Assembly (NCBI GenBank): GCA_009992615.1 | Contig: JAACVA010000197.1 | Coordinates: 1 to 5,709 of the forward strand | Direction of reading: 5' to 3' | DNA length: 5,709 nucleotides | Source of the DNA: Rhodobacterales bacterium | GTDB lineage: Bacteria > Pseudomonadota > Alphaproteobacteria > Rhodobacterales > Rhodobacteraceae | Shown: one piece after another, positions 4,765 through 5,709 of the stretch | Numbering within the stretch: position 1 is the stretch's first letter | Layout of the letters: the number at the start of each line of letters is the position of its first letter | Made by a program: the position numbers and the translations under genes | The notes under the pieces: generated by a model | Told to the model about the DNA's origin: nothing | Database searches by the model: none | What the model saw: only the letters and a program-made list of their open reading frames with translations

Positions 4765-5376
4765 ATGCTTATCATTGCCCAAGGAGAAGAAATTAATTCC
4801 TACCCCGAGCTTGCGGACCAAATGTTCCGACTCCGCGCGCGCGCCTTTTCCGATCGGAGGGGCTGGCGCGTCAAAGTGGAGGAAGGAAGGGAAAGAGATT
4901 ATTTCGACGATCTCGGACCGCTCTATTTCTGCCTGACGGAAAACGACCACCTGCTCGCATCGTTACGCCTCCTCCCGTCAACAGGCCCCCACATGCTTTC
5001 CGATGTCTTCCCCGAAGTGATGGGGGACACCGGCATCGTCCGTCATCCACTCATTTGGGAGAGCTCAAGGTTCTGCGTCGATACCGAGGCCGCCCGAACG
5101 TTCAGCGCTGATGGGATCAACGTCGTCACCCGCTCAATCCTTACTGGGCTGTTCGTCACCGCCCGGGAGGTGGGCCTCGTGAACATCATTTCGGTCTATG
5201 ACGTCTTTGTCGAACGCATCCTTAGGCGTGCGGGCTGCGCCTTCGACCGGCTTGGGCCGGTCGTCTCCTATGACGACCTCAACACGGTTGGTGGGCTTTT
5301 CGAGGTTTCTGACACCGTAATCCATCAACTCAAGTCCGTGGGCAGCCACTGTGCAGCGCGCAGCTTGGCCAGCTAA
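4765..5376 (+). CDS. luxI: LuxI-family acyl-homoserine-lactone synthase
   Basis: The enzyme makes an AHL signal from S-adenosylmethionine and an acyl donor (acyl-ACP or acyl-CoA), in the cytoplasm. The symbol is used at family level. The product is 203 residues, standard for LuxI. All invariant residues are present: Arg24, Phe28 and Trp34 (FRLRARAFSDRRGW), Asp45 and Asp48 (ERDYFDD), Arg68 (ASLRLLP), Phe82, Glu99 and Arg102 (WESSRF). The C-terminal half carries the acyl-pocket segment VNIISVYDVFVERILRRAG (139-157) and the ending GLFEVS (about 178-183) seen in alphaproteobacterial members. Tyr145 stands where many 3-oxo-AHL producers have Thr (Thr140 of EsaI), so a 3-oxo product is less likely; acyl length cannot be read. 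The start has GAGGAAG four nt upstream. It forms a likely operon with the aminotransferase gene 18 nt downstream. Confidence 0.95.
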   Translation: MLIIAQGEEINSYPELADQMFRLRARAFSDRRGWRVKVEEGRERDYFDDLGPLYFCLTENDHLLASLRLLPSTGPHMLSDVFPEVMGDTGIVRHPLIWESSRFCVDTEAARTFSADGINVVTRSILTGLFVTAREVGLVNIISVYDVFVERILRRAGCAFDRLGPVVSYDDLNTVGGLFEVSDTVIHQLKSVGSHCAARSLAS

Positions 5377-5394
5377 ATCGCAAGGGAGATCCAC

Positions 5395-5709
5395 ATGAAC
5401 CAGCAACCTGTGAGCATTGAATGCATCCACGACAACGGTAACAACGAGCCGCCCGTTCGGATTCACCCCTGGCCTACCTACGACAAGGGTGACGTGACAA
5501 CCGATCAAGCCGACGCAAACGCGGCCTTTTCGGCAGTTACCTCGCGACGTCTGTTTCGCTATGACACGCGCCCGCTGTGCGAAACCGAAACTGGCAAGTT
5601 GGAGGCCGAGGTCGCCAATTATTTCAGCGTCGATTACGCGCTGGCGACAACCAGCGGAACTTCTGCCATCGCTCTCTGTCTCCTCGGGCTCGGAATAGGG
5701 TCCGGCGAT
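5395..5709 (+). CDS. DegT/DnrJ/EryC1/StrS-family PLP-dependent aminotransferase (5' part)
   Basis: The open frame runs 105 codons from ATG 5395 to the right edge, with AAGGGAG (5382-5388) six nt upstream. After a variable leader come PWPTYD (about 24-29), RLFRYD (54-59), KLEAEVANYFSVDYALATTS (70-89) and GTSAI (90-94), ending LGLGIGSGD. The segment up to SGTSA is the PLP-phosphate-binding N-terminus of the sugar and secondary-metabolite aminotransferase family (StrS, DesV, AHBA synthase). The WPxYD opening is reminiscent of AHBA synthase and inositol aminotransferases. The catalytic lysine, expected near residue 190-200, is outside the window. Such enzymes transfer an amino group, usually from Glu or Gln, to keto-sugars, keto-cyclitols or related precursors of amino sugars and antibiotics. 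Tight linkage to luxI suggests a quorum-regulated product; the substrate is unknown. Confidence 0.88.
   Translation, partial: MNQQPVSIECIHDNGNNEPPVRIHPWPTYDKGDVTTDQADANAAFSAVTSRRLFRYDTRPLCETETGKLEAEVANYFSVDYALATTSGTSAIALCLLGLGIGSGD

Overview
The window carries the transposition module of a Tn402/Tn5053-type (tni) transposon, followed in the same orientation by an acyl-homoserine-lactone (AHL) quorum-sensing locus and the start of a PLP-dependent aminotransferase gene. The proteins read as proteobacterial. The LuxR and LuxI look most like alphaproteobacterial members and most of the DNA is GC-rich, so an alphaproteobacterium (sphingomonad, rhodobacter or rhizobial type) or one of its plasmids is my best guess. 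Species cannot be read from this window.

Layout. Bases 1-86, minus strand, are the start of a serine resolvase gene cut off immediately upstream of its catalytic-serine motif. Base 87 begins the transposon terminus (TGTCGTTTTTCAC...), followed by three degenerate 17-bp repeats that look like transposase-binding sites and by a possible promoter. Then come tniA (DDE transposase, 238-1899), tniB (AAA+ ATPase, 1905-2801), a very short tniQ-like gene (2798-3145), a resolution site (about 3146-3265) and tniR (serine resolvase, 3266-3838). After a 117-bp spacer come a luxR-family regulator (3956-4681), an 83-bp spacer, a luxI-family AHL synthase (4765-5376) and, 18 nt further on, the 5' end of a DegT/DnrJ/EryC1/StrS aminotransferase gene that runs off the right edge.

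How it fits together. TniA, TniB and TniQ would make the cointegrate and TniR would resolve it at the res site. In this family cargo lies beyond tniR, between res and the distal inverted repeat. No convincing distal end with a matching 5-bp target duplication is visible between tniR and the right edge. The simplest reading is therefore that the LuxR/LuxI/aminotransferase block is cargo: a mobile quorum-sensing system, possibly controlling a small-molecule pathway. Insertion inside a resolvase gene fits the known preference of Tn5053/Tn402 elements for resolvase/res loci.

Caveats. The distal end is outside the window, so cargo status is inferred. The lux-box and promoter assignments are weak.
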